A stretch of DNA of 17,760 bases. Origin: Spirochaetaceae bacterium UBA6243. Its GTDB lineage: Bacteria; Spirochaetota; Spirochaetia; Treponematales; Rectinemataceae. The notes beneath the pieces are model-generated. The model did no database searches. It was not told where the DNA came from and worked only from the letters and a program-made list of their open reading frames with translations. Location: positions 1 through 17,760 of the forward strand of contig DJVZ01000012.1 in the NCBI GenBank assembly GCA_002441395.1. Direction: 5' to 3'. The translations under genes and the position numbers were made by a program. This document shows, piece after piece, positions 7,411 to 14,036 of this stretch. Positions within the stretch are counted from its first letter, which is position 1; every line of letters starts with the position of its first letter.

Positions 7411-8205
7411 TTATGCCAATCCGCCCAAAAGCATGCCAACGAGATATGCCGCCGATGCGGCGATACCGCCGACAAGCAGCATCTCAAGGCCACTCTTCAG
7501 CCACTTTTTGCCCGTTATGATGGTTTTCAGCGCGCCGAGACTGAACAAAGTCACGCCCGTCAGCACGCAGGCGAGCGGAAAGCGAATCGCATCGAGCGAA
7601 GGAATAAAGAGCGCCAACACATACGCCGAAATAGGCAAGAATCCGAACAATCCAAAGGAAATAAAAGTCGCAATCGCATTGGCCGTGGGCGACTCGTCCG
7701 ACTGCATGATGCCCAGCTCTTCAACCATCATGGTGTCGACCCAGGCTTTTTTGTCTTTCGCGATGATCTCGACGGCGGCGTGGGCGTCTTCTTTCGACAT
7801 GCCTCTGGCCGTATAGATTTCTTCGAGTTCTACCTTTTCGCCTTCGGGATAGTTCTCGACTTCCCACGCTTCCCGCTCCCGCTCGGCGGCCTCGTACTCG
7901 GCCTCGCTTTTTGAGGAGAGATAATCGCCTATCGACATTGAGAGACCGTCGGCAAGAAGGTTTGCGAGGCCAACGATGAGGACCACGCCGGGAGAAAGCG
8001 CCGCGCCCGCGACGCCTGCGGCGGCGGCGAACGTGGTGATGGTCCCGTCGAGACCCCCATATATGATGCTCTTTAAATATTTACCCTTGGTAGTGTGCTT
8101 TTCTTCGGCCTGGATGCCGGCGGGGGGAAGGTGGGCGCGGCGCGCGGCCTCGGGGTCGCGGCGTTTCCACGCTTCTTTCGCTTCATCGAGTCTGCGGGTG
8201 AGCAT
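7411..8205 (-). CDS. VIT1/CCC1-type Fe(II)/Mn(II) transporter
   Basis: 264 residues. A charged N-terminal stretch (1-44) precedes five membrane segments. TM1 carries IIYGGLDGTITTFAAAAG, with Asp53 at the position of the conserved TM1 Asp of VIT1; TM2 carries NLLADGLSMSIGDYL. A long Glu-rich cytoplasmic segment (about 101-165) joins TM2 and TM3 and ends in WVDTMMVEELG: in plant VIT1 the equivalent helices bind metal through Met-Met and several Glu, here Met159, Met160, Glu162 and Glu163. The family exports or sequesters ferrous iron and manganese by proton antiport. A full AAAGGAGGTC ribosome site precedes the ATG. First gene of the pair with the DJ-1 protein. Metal choice between Fe and Mn cannot be decided here. 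Confidence 0.9.
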   Translation of the reverse strand: MLTRRLDEAKEAWKRRDPEAARRAHLPPAGIQAEEKHTTKGKYLKSIIYGGLDGTITTFAAAAGVAGAALSPGVVLIVGLANLLADGLSMSIGDYLSSKSEAEYEAAEREREAWEVENYPEGEKVELEEIYTARGMSKEDAHAAVEIIAKDKKAWVDTMMVEELGIMQSDESPTANAIATFISFGLFGFLPISAYVLALFIPSLDAIRFPLACVLTGVTLFSLGALKTIITGKKWLKSGLEMLLVGGIAASAAYLVGMLLGGLA

Positions 8206-8234
8206 GAGACCTCCTTTGCAACTTTCATGCGTAC

Positions 8235-8263
8235 AGTTTAGCGCAGAAGAAGGGGGTATTTAA
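8235..8263 (-). promoter_or_regulatory. Possible promoter of the VIT1-type gene
   Basis: On the minus strand TTAAAT (8263-8258) and TAAACT (8240-8235) are separated by 17 bases and lie just upstream of the ribosome site. The hexamers are imperfect, so this is tentative. Confidence 0.3.
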
Positions 8264-8436
8264 AGGGTCCAGAGGGTTCTGGCGGGCTTTATCTGGATGG
8301 CCGAGTGGGGGTAGCGGAGAAGACCGGAGCCGCGTACGCGGCGAGGACTTCGGAGCGAGGGGGAGCGGCGGGGGCGACGCGTGAAGAAGTCTGGCGGCTC
8401 GGCTGGCGCGCTGGCCGGAGAAGCGCTCCCCCACCC
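8264..8436. other. G+C-rich non-coding gap with a 14-bp palindrome
   Basis: Between the enolase terminator and the VIT1 promoter I see no plausible gene. The stretch is very G+C-rich and purine-skewed. It contains the perfect palindrome GCCGCGTACGCGGC at 8329-8342 and a short inverted repeat CCAGA/TCTGG near 8268-8281. No function is evident. Confidence 0.4.
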
Positions 8437-8466
8437 AAAGAAAAGGCCGCCCCGAAAGAGGCGGCC
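8437..8466 (-). terminator. Intrinsic terminator of enolase
   Basis: Minus strand: GGCCGCC (8466-8460) pairs with GGCGGCC (8451-8445) around an 8-base loop, followed by TTTTCTTT (8444-8437). It starts 21 bases after the enolase stop codon. Confidence 0.85.
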
Positions 8467-8487
8467 ATGATGTTCCTGCGGCGTGGA

Positions 8488-9786
8488 TCAGCCGTGGACG
8501 TTGTAGAATGCTTTTCTGCCCCAATACTCGGCGATGCCCTCCATTTCGTCCTCGATGCGCATGAGCTGGTTGTACTTCGCGATGCGGTCGGTGCGCGACA
8601 TGGAGCCGGTCTTGATCTGGCCTGTTTCGAGGCCGACGACGAGGTCGGCGATGAAGGTATCTTCGGTTTCGCCCGAGCGGTGGGATACGACGGCGGTGTA
8701 GCCCGCGCGCTTCGCCATGTTGATGGTCTCGATGGTCTCGGTGACGGTGCCGATCTGGTTGAGCTTGATGAGGATGGAGTTGCAGGCGCCCATTTCGATG
8801 CCTTTGGCGAGGCGCTTGGTGTTGGTGACGAAGAAGTCGTCGCCGACGATCTGAATCTTTTTGCCGAGCGCCTTGGTGAATTTGACATAGCCGTCCCAGT
8901 CGTTCTGGTCGAGGCCGTCCTCGATGGACACGATGGGGTATTTGTTCACCCACGTGGTGTAGAGCTCGATCATCTCGTCCGCGGAGAATGTCTTGTCGGG
9001 GTTGGACTTCCAGAAGCGGTAGCCCTTGCCGCCGCCTTCCTCGAAGAGCTCGCTCGCGGCGGGATCGAGGGCGATGGCGATCTGCTCGCCGGGCTTGTAG
9101 CCGGCTTTTTCGATGGCGCGCACGATGTAGTCGAGGGCGTCCTCGTTGCCGATGTTCGGCGCGAATCCACCTTCGTCGCCGACGGCGGTGTTGTGGCCTT
9201 CGGCTTTGAGGATGCCTTTGAGGGTGTGGAAGACTTCGGCGTTCATGCGGACGGCCTCGCGGATGGATTCTGCGCCGAGGGGCATGATCATGAATTCCTG
9301 GAAGTCGATTTTGTTGTCGGCGTGCTTGCCGCCGTTGATGATGTTGGACATGGGGACGGGCAGGAGTGTGGTGTGGACTCCGCCGAGGTATTTATAGAGA
9401 GGGAGGCCCAGATATTCGGCCGCGGCCCGGGCGGTCGCCATGGAGACACCGAGGATGGCGTTGGCGCCGAGCTTGCCCTTGTTTTCTGTGCCGTCGAGTT
9501 CGATGAGCGTGCGGTCGACGTCGACCTGTTCGAGGGAATCGAGGCCGCAGATTTCGCCGGCGATCGTGGTGTTGACGTTTTCGATGGCGGTGAGAACGCC
9601 TTTGCCCTGGTAGCGTTTCTTGTCGCCATCGCGGAGTTCGACGGCTTCATATTCGCCAGTGGAGGCGCCGGAGGGGACCGCGGCGCGGCCAAGGGTTCCG
9701 TCTTCGAGGACGACGTCGACTTCGATGGTCGGGTTACCGCGGGAGTCAAGTATTTCACGAGCTTCGACATATTCAATGATGCTCAT
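8488..9786 (-). CDS. eno: Enolase (phosphopyruvate hydratase)
   Basis: 432 residues, full length for bacterial enolase, which interconverts 2-phosphoglycerate and phosphoenolpyruvate in glycolysis. All landmarks are present: the mobile loop SGASTGEYEA (39-48), His155 in GGKHADN, GDEGGFAP with catalytic Glu205, Mg ligands Asp241, Glu289 and Asp316, and the signature ILIKLNQIGTVTET with the general base Lys341. The ATG follows AAGGAGATATCC. It is a single-gene unit with its own promoter and terminator. Codon choice is strongly G/C at third positions, as expected for a highly expressed gene in this genome; this also generates long spurious open frames on the opposite strand. Confidence 0.99.
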   Translation of the reverse strand: MSIIEYVEAREILDSRGNPTIEVDVVLEDGTLGRAAVPSGASTGEYEAVELRDGDKKRYQGKGVLTAIENVNTTIAGEICGLDSLEQVDVDRTLIELDGTENKGKLGANAILGVSMATARAAAEYLGLPLYKYLGGVHTTLLPVPMSNIINGGKHADNKIDFQEFMIMPLGAESIREAVRMNAEVFHTLKGILKAEGHNTAVGDEGGFAPNIGNEDALDYIVRAIEKAGYKPGEQIAIALDPAASELFEEGGGKGYRFWKSNPDKTFSADEMIELYTTWVNKYPIVSIEDGLDQNDWDGYVKFTKALGKKIQIVGDDFFVTNTKRLAKGIEMGACNSILIKLNQIGTVTETIETINMAKRAGYTAVVSHRSGETEDTFIADLVVGLETGQIKTGSMSRTDRIAKYNQLMRIEDEMEGIAEYWGRKAFYNVHG

Positions 9787-9818
9787 GGATATCTCCTTAT
9801 GAATTGGATATGTGATGA

Positions 9819-9847
9819 ACGATACTGATATGAACTGAATAAGTCAA
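9819..9847 (-). promoter_or_regulatory. Sigma-70-type promoter of enolase
   Basis: Minus strand: -35 TTGACT (9847-9842), 17-base spacer, -10 TATCGT (9824-9819). The predicted transcript start is about 25 bases upstream of the eno ATG. The rest of the gap (9848-9952) is G+C-rich with nothing recognisable and no clear terminator for the gene upstream. Confidence 0.7.
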
Positions 9848-9952
9848 GACTTGGGTGGTTTTTGGAAGCTGCGGGGGAAGGGCGCGGCGGGAACGCGGAG
9901 GTCAGAGGAAGGGCCCGCGATACGCGCGCGAACAGCCGTCTGGAAACTGGTG

Positions 9953-10903
9953 CTACGGTCTCGCGAGCCGTGCCTCCGGCGGGAGATCGTCGAAGTTCCA
10001 GGGCAAGTTCGTTGGCACGATTATCTGCCGGGCGGAAGCGGCTTCCACGAACCAATGCAGGAGCGCGAGGGCCTTGTTCGACGCTGATTCGAACACCCGA
10101 TCTCGTCCAATCGAGGGTGATTTCATCGAAGTGACAAAATAGAGCAGGACTCCTTCGGGGGACGGAGCGACAAGAAAGCCTGTCCGCAGCCCATCCACGG
10201 GGAGCACGGGTATTCCGATCAGCCGAAGCGGCGTGGCGTTGGTGTTCGTCATGAGAAAGCTTGTCTGCGACATGAAACACCGAACTTCGGTCACAGTGCC
10301 GTCAAATGTCTGATCCTTTTGGTATATGTAGGCCGGCCGGGAGAGAAGGGTGTGGAGTTCGGCCGCGGATGTAGGATCTTCGATTTTATTCCTATCTTTG
10401 GGATTGTCGAGTCGATGTACATCTGTGTAGAAAGTGCGCATTATTTTCCGGCTCGCGGACCAGTACTGTATGCCTTGAAGCGAACTGAATTGGTTGAACA
10501 GCAGTCCGAGCGAATCGAGCTGTGTGCCGGCGCTATAGGGATTCGCGGCGGTCGGGGCCGGCAGGAAGACAAGCGCCTCAATGATCAGGTTGCTGGCGGT
10601 GCCTGCGGAGTTGATGTGGTCGACAACAGTGGAGGCTCCGTCGAGGGATGGAGCCAGCATAAGACCGCCGCCGATGTGCTCCGCGGTGCGGAGGATAGGA
10701 GAGCCCGGCTGGAAGCTGACTCCCTGGGGGAGTGCCGCCTGAAAAGCCGCAGGCAGCTGAGAACTTATTTTTGATATGGGGATTGAGGCTGGAGAGCCTG
10801 AAGCTTGCTGGGCAAAAAGGGGGAATGTTGCTGTCCCGATGAGAGCTGTGGCGATAAAGGCAGGAAGGAGAAACTTTTTCAACCTCTGTACCCAAAATTT
10901 CAT
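9953..10903 (-). CDS. Exported protein of unknown function
   Basis: 316 residues that I do not assign to a characterised family. The N-terminus has two to three basic residues, a hydrophobic core and a likely signal peptidase I site after Ala31 (LFA-QQ), with no lipobox Cys, so the product is probably periplasmic or surface-exposed. The mature part is mixed alpha/beta with several strand-like segments (NLIIEALVFLP, SFLMTNTNATPLRLIGIPVLPV, GFLVAPSPEGVLLYFVTS) and a C-terminal helix, KALALLHWFVEAAS. It has one Cys and no visible catalytic motif. Ribosome site AAGGAA precedes the ATG. It lies 97 bases after parB on the same strand; a shared transcript is possible. It resembles exported proteins restricted to spirochaetes in style, an impression I cannot test here. 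Confidence 0.75.
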   Translation of the reverse strand: MKFWVQRLKKFLLPAFIATALIGTATFPLFAQQASGSPASIPISKISSQLPAAFQAALPQGVSFQPGSPILRTAEHIGGGLMLAPSLDGASTVVDHINSAGTASNLIIEALVFLPAPTAANPYSAGTQLDSLGLLFNQFSSLQGIQYWSASRKIMRTFYTDVHRLDNPKDRNKIEDPTSAAELHTLLSRPAYIYQKDQTFDGTVTEVRCFMSQTSFLMTNTNATPLRLIGIPVLPVDGLRTGFLVAPSPEGVLLYFVTSMKSPSIGRDRVFESASNKALALLHWFVEAASARQIIVPTNLPWNFDDLPPEARLARP

Positions 10904-10942
10904 TGTTTTTTCCTTATTTATATGGGATTCGGGGCTTGCGGG

Positions 10943-10979
10943 TCGGCATGCCGAGAACAGCGAAGACAGAGATCGCTGT
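10943..10979. repeat. 12-bp palindrome beside a 7-bp hairpin, between parB and the exported protein
   Basis: TCGGCATGCCGA (10943-10954) is a perfect palindrome. Three bases on, ACAGCGA (10957-10963) pairs with TCGCTGT (10973-10979). On the plus strand the hairpin is followed by AATTATTTTTT, terminator-like for transcription towards parB; on the minus strand no T-run follows. Confidence 0.55.
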
Positions 10980-11000
10980 AATTATTTTTTGGACAAAAAT

Positions 11001-11912
11001 CTATTCAAGTTTAAGCACATCATACATGCGCTGCAGGTCTTCCTGTGAATAGTACAGGATTTTTATCGTGCCGCCATCGAGGCTGCCCTGGATCTCGACT
11101 TTTGTGCCAAGCCGTTCAATAAGCTTCTCTTTGAGTTCCTTGAGAAGAGGGTCGAGCGATGCTTCAACGCCTTCGTGTGCCGCGAGGTGCGGTTTTCGCG
11201 ATTTTGCCTTTCTTGCCTGGAGTTCGCTCTGCAGTTTTTGTGTTTCCTGTTCGGTTTGGCGCACTGAAAGGTTGTCTTCGCGGATACGATCGAAGAGTTT
11301 CTTGCGCTCCTCCTGGTCTTCAATTGAGAGAAGCGCCCGCGCGTGGCCGGAGCTGATGGTGCCCTGTTTAATTGCGGCTTGAATATCTTCAGGAAGCCTT
11401 AGAAGGCGAATGGTATTCGCGACGGTTACGCGGTTTTTGCCCACCATCTCGGCGACACGTTCCTGTGTTGCTCCTGATATCTCCATAAGCTTGACGTAGG
11501 CTTGCGCTTCTTCAATGGGATCCAGATCTTCGCGCTGGATGTTTTCGACGAGCGAGAGCTCGAGGTGTCGGTCGCTGTCGTTTTGAGCCCGCACGATGAC
11601 GGGCAATTGTTCCAGGCCCGCTATCTGTGCCGCGCGATATCTTCGCTCGCCCGCGATGATTGTGTATTTGCCTGCCTCTTGCTCATGCACGAGAAGCGGC
11701 TGCAAAAGCCCATGGCGGCGAATGGACTCGGCAAGTTCATCCAATGATTCCTGGGAGAAAGTTTTTCTAGGCTGGTCGGGATTTGGAATCAACGTTTCGA
11801 TAGAGACGAGCCGCACGATCGATTCGGGAATTTCCTGCGACGATTGCTCGAAAAATTGCTGATGTTCAGGGATGAGGGCCCCAAGGCCCTTCCCAAGACC
11901 GAATTTAGCCAC
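11001..11912 (-). CDS. parB: Chromosome-partitioning protein ParB
   Basis: 303 residues, the normal size for chromosomal ParB/Spo0J. Order of parts: an N-terminal LGKGLGALIP element typical of chromosomal ParB (contact with ParA); the ParB/sulfiredoxin-like CTPase domain with GERRYRAA (88-95) and ENIQREDL (123-130); a KorB-like helix-turn-helix around 149-172 (ATQERVAEMVGKNRVTVANT region) for parS binding; a charged linker; and a C-terminal dimerisation segment. The start is GTG at 11912, which overlaps the parA stop by 8 bases; an AAGGAG site lies about 11 bases upstream within parA. Translation is thus probably coupled. ParB loads on parS and spreads as a CTP-dependent clamp. Confidence 0.97.
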   Translation of the reverse strand: MAKFGLGKGLGALIPEHQQFFEQSSQEIPESIVRLVSIETLIPNPDQPRKTFSQESLDELAESIRRHGLLQPLLVHEQEAGKYTIIAGERRYRAAQIAGLEQLPVIVRAQNDSDRHLELSLVENIQREDLDPIEEAQAYVKLMEISGATQERVAEMVGKNRVTVANTIRLLRLPEDIQAAIKQGTISSGHARALLSIEDQEERKKLFDRIREDNLSVRQTEQETQKLQSELQARKAKSRKPHLAAHEGVEASLDPLLKELKEKLIERLGTKVEIQGSLDGGTIKILYYSQEDLQRMYDVLKLE

Positions 11913-12660
11913 GGTTCATAATCTCCTTTGTCACGGCCTCGTAACTCTTCGCGCCGATGCATGTAGGATCGTACATGATTGCCGGAAGCCCGTGCGAGGG
12001 TGCTTCGGAGAGCCGGACATTGCGCGGGATGATGGTTTTGAACACTTTGTCTTTGAAGTATTCGGTCACTTGGCGGACAACTTCCTGGGAAAGCCTTGTT
12101 CGCGCATCGAACATGGTGAGCAAGATGCCGCCGATCTTTAAGTTTGGGTTGATGCTCTTTTGCACGAGGCCGATGGTTTGGATGATGAGCGAGAGTCCTT
12201 CGAGGGCAAAATATTCACATTGCAGAGGAATGACGACTTCGGTAGCCGCGGCCAGCCCATTCAAGGTGAGCACACCAAGGGATGGAGGACAATCGATGAG
12301 AACGAAATCGTAGTCGTCCACGATGGGAGCTATTGCGCGCCTAAGGTAGTCGTTTCTGTCGGGGCGATCGACCAGTTCAATGGTCGCTCCGCTGAGGTCT
12401 ACCGATGAAGGCGCAAGGAACAGTCGAGGGATAGCGAGTGGCTGGATGATATTCTTAATCTCCGTCAAGCCGGAAATCACGTGATAAATGTTGGAATGGG
12501 TAAGCTTGCCGCCGATTCCTGAGGTGAGGTTCCCTTGCGGATCGAAGTCGATGAGTAGTGTCTTTTTATGCAGAAGGGCGAGAGATGTGCCGATGTTGAT
12601 AGCACTGGTAGTCTTTCCTACACCGCCCTTTTGATTGACAAATACGATAATTCGAGCCAT
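11905..12660 (-). CDS. parA: Chromosome-partitioning ATPase ParA (Soj)
   Basis: 251 residues, the short chromosomal type without an N-terminal DNA-binding extension. Deviant Walker A KGGVGKT at 11-17 with the signature Lys11 and Lys16; Walker A' LLIDFDPQGN (35-44); Walker B FVLIDCPPSLG. It binds nucleoid DNA non-specifically as an ATP dimer and is stimulated by ParB to segregate replicated origins. First gene of parAB, with its stop codon inside the parB start region. The GAAGG site lies 5 bases before the ATG. No replication-origin genes (dnaA, rsmG, mnmG) flank the pair in this window. Confidence 0.97.
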   Translation of the reverse strand: MARIIVFVNQKGGVGKTTSAINIGTSLALLHKKTLLIDFDPQGNLTSGIGGKLTHSNIYHVISGLTEIKNIIQPLAIPRLFLAPSSVDLSGATIELVDRPDRNDYLRRAIAPIVDDYDFVLIDCPPSLGVLTLNGLAAATEVVIPLQCEYFALEGLSLIIQTIGLVQKSINPNLKIGGILLTMFDARTRLSQEVVRQVTEYFKDKVFKTIIPRNVRLSEAPSHGLPAIMYDPTCIGAKSYEAVTKEIMNRG

Positions 12661-12685
12661 TTTGCCTTCCCGACGTACTTTGCTG

Positions 12686-12691
12686 ATTTTA
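12686..12691 (-). promoter_or_regulatory. Candidate -10 box of parAB
   Basis: TAAAAT on the minus strand, 25 bases upstream of the parA ATG. The base run expected for a -35 (TAGCTG at 17 bases) is poor, so the assignment is weak. Confidence 0.3.
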
Positions 12692-12733
12692 CCATATTGA
12701 GAGAGGTTCAGCTATACAGGCGTTGCGACCTTC

Positions 12734-12762
12734 TTGACCCTCGCGCCGCGAATCGATAATTT
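12734..12762 (+). promoter_or_regulatory. Probable promoter of the NifU-like gene
   Basis: TTGACC (12734-12739) and TAATTT (12757-12762) with a 17-base spacer, ending 21 bases before the ATG. An alternative -10, GATAAT (12755-12760), would give a 15-base spacer. Confidence 0.45.
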
Positions 12763-12783
12763 AATCCCATACAGGAGATAGTT

Positions 12784-13008
12784 ATGCTTTTTGAAGAAGT
12801 GAAATCCGCGATAGAGAATGTGCGTCCGTCCTTGATGGCGGATGGGGGAGATATAGAGCTTGTGTCCGTGAGCGATGATGGTGTGGTCAAAGTCAGACTT
12901 ACCGGAGCATGCGGTTCATGCCCTTATTCCATCATGACCCTCAAACAGGGCATTGAAGCATATCTCAAGAAAGCAGTACCTCAGGTGAAAGAGGTTCAGC
13001 AAGACTGA
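12784..13008 (+). CDS. NifU C-terminal-type iron-sulfur cluster scaffold
   Basis: 74 residues making up just one NifU C-terminal (Nfu) domain. The central helix ends in MADGGDIELV (18-27), typical of the fold, and GACGSCPYS (41-49) gives the paired Cys43 and Cys46 of the CxxC motif that bridges a [4Fe-4S] cluster between two subunits. Stand-alone Nfu proteins carry and hand over Fe-S clusters to apo-enzymes. The ATG follows AGGAG with a 6-base gap. Transcribed divergently from parA and closed by its own terminator, so it is a one-gene unit. No isc or suf gene lies nearby. Confidence 0.93.
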   Translation: MLFEEVKSAIENVRPSLMADGGDIELVSVSDDGVVKVRLTGACGSCPYSIMTLKQGIEAYLKKAVPQVKEVQQD

Positions 13009-13044
13009 CGCTCTGCAAGTTTTGTTGCGTTGCGGCGTGCAGAT

Positions 13045-13086
13045 AACCGTCCGCGCTTTGTGTGAAGGGCCCGGGCGGTTTTTTAT
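13045..13086 (+). terminator. Intrinsic terminator of the NifU-like gene
   Basis: AACCGTCCG (13045-13053) pairs with CGGGCGGTT (13072-13080) with one T-G wobble, followed by a run of T's (13079-13084). The T-run overlaps the 3' end of the convergent IclR gene. Confidence 0.75.
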
Positions 13087-13853
13087 TCTTTTCCGGAAAA
13101 TCCCATTGCTGCAGAGATTGCCCGCGCGGCCTTCGTCACGTGAATCGCTGCTTTCTCCGGCTCAAGCTCCGGCCGGGATTCCAAAAACCATGACGTGCTG
13201 ATCGAAGAGATGATTTGACTCCGATAATCGCGGATTGGAGCCGCCACGCAGTTCACTCCGGGCTCGGCTTCCTCGTTATCGTGAGTCCATCCTCTCGCCT
13301 TACAATGGTGAATGTCTTCGATGAGCGAATCGATATCGGCATGCGCGTGCGGACCAAATTTCTGAAATGCCGTATTTGAAAGAAGCGTGCGGATTTCTTC
13401 ATCGCCCATGTCCAATATGAGTGCTTTGCCCAGAGCGGTACAATAGAGAGGCCGTTGTTCGCCAATGATGGCGTATTTCCGAAGGCTTGTGAATTGGTCC
13501 TGCTTGTCGATGTAAACCATCATGTTGCCTTGTCGCCGTGCAAGGAACACGATTGTCCCCAATGTCGACGCGAGTTCGCGCATGAAGGGAGCCGATTCCG
13601 TTTTAAGTTCGAGGCTGTTGAGATAGTTGCCCGAAAGTTCGATGAATCCTGGCCCAAGGCGATAGCGATTTGTCTCGGAGGCCTTGCGCGCGTAATCGCG
13701 CTGAAGAAGCACGGCAAGCAGGCGAAAGGCCGTGCTTCGGGGCAAATCTGCTTTGGCGGAGATTTCGGCAAGCGTCAGTCCGCTTGGCTCGCGGGCAAGA
13801 ATTTCGAGTATGTCGAAAGTCCGGTCGAGCGATTGTACTCTGATATCGGCCAT
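13083..13853 (-). CDS. IclR-family transcriptional regulator of the kdu operon (KdgR-like)
   Basis: 256 residues with the two-part IclR layout. The N-terminal winged helix-turn-helix spans roughly residues 5-70; the recognition portion is LTLAEISAKADLPRSTAFRL. The C-terminal effector-binding (GAF-like) domain includes the conserved ALGKALI segment (near 140) and the family block GWTHDNEEAEPGVNCVAAPI. IclR regulators bind DNA as dimers or tetramers and usually respond to small carboxylates or keto acids; KdgR of enterobacteria responds to 2-keto-3-deoxygluconate. Divergence from kduI and the operator-like repeats between them support local control; effector identity is inferred. An AGGAGG site precedes the ATG. 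Confidence 0.9.
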   Translation of the reverse strand: MADIRVQSLDRTFDILEILAREPSGLTLAEISAKADLPRSTAFRLLAVLLQRDYARKASETNRYRLGPGFIELSGNYLNSLELKTESAPFMRELASTLGTIVFLARRQGNMMVYIDKQDQFTSLRKYAIIGEQRPLYCTALGKALILDMGDEEIRTLLSNTAFQKFGPHAHADIDSLIEDIHHCKARGWTHDNEEAEPGVNCVAAPIRDYRSQIISSISTSWFLESRPELEPEKAAIHVTKAARAISAAMGFSGKE

Positions 13854-13889
13854 GGGGCCCTCCTGGGCTGTATATGATCTGGGAATGCA

Positions 13890-13918
13890 ATTTTACTATT
13901 GACTTTCCATAAATGCAA
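13890..13918 (-). promoter_or_regulatory. Promoter of the IclR-family regulator
   Basis: Minus strand: -35 TTGCAT (13918-13913), 17-base spacer, -10 TAAAAT (13895-13890). It overlaps the kdu promoter on the other strand, so the two cannot be freely occupied at once. Confidence 0.6.
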
Positions 13919-13926
13919 GCTATCAT
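13899..13926 (+). promoter_or_regulatory. Promoter of the kdu operon
   Basis: TTGACT (13899-13904), 16-base spacer, TATCAT (13921-13926). The predicted start of transcription near 13933 falls just before the first operator copy, giving a leader of about 100 bases. Confidence 0.65.
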
Positions 13927-13937
13927 ATGGAATGAGA

Positions 13938-14004
13938 TTTTACATTGTGGAATCCTCCGTGAGGGATGCAGACCTGCGGTGAGATTGATTCCACAATGTG
14001 AAAA
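13938..14004. promoter_or_regulatory. Two-copy inverted operator (probable IclR regulator sites)
   Basis: Site 1 TTTTACATTGTGGAA (13938-13952) and site 2 TTCCACAATGTGAAAA (13989-14004) are inverted copies of one pseudo-palindrome with half-sites TTCCACA and TGTGAAA. Between the copies, 13 bases are perfectly complementary (13942-13954 with 13987-13999). Further TTCCAT/ATGGAA half-sites flank the promoter spacer and -10 (13905-13910 and 13927-13932), and GGAATG..A.TTTTAC is directly repeated at 13882-13896 and 13929-13943. Both main sites lie downstream of the predicted kdu start point, which fits repression. Confidence 0.65.
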
Positions 14005-14036
14005 ATTTCCGAACAGGATATATGCAAGGGAACACT

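Noticed and set aside
8225..8953. 242-codon minus-strand open frame overlapping the start of the VIT1 upstream region and the 3' end of enolase
   Set aside because: It is out of frame with enolase, crosses the enolase terminator, and its Arg/His/Pro-rich translation is typical of a shifted frame of a G+C-rich gene.
8305..9828. 507-codon open frame on the plus strand opposite enolase
   Set aside because: It is antisense to an unmistakable, complete enolase gene. Its length comes from the strong G/C third-position bias of eno; the translation is low-complexity and resembles no family.
10957..10990. Hairpin after parB as the parAB terminator
   Set aside because: Its T-run is on the plus-strand side; on the minus strand, in which parB is transcribed, no T-run follows the stem.
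13998..14036. Upstream in-frame ATG codons at 13998 and 14022 as the kduI start
   Set aside because: The first lies inside the operator repeat and neither has a ribosome site as good as that of the ATG at 14037, which also gives the family length.
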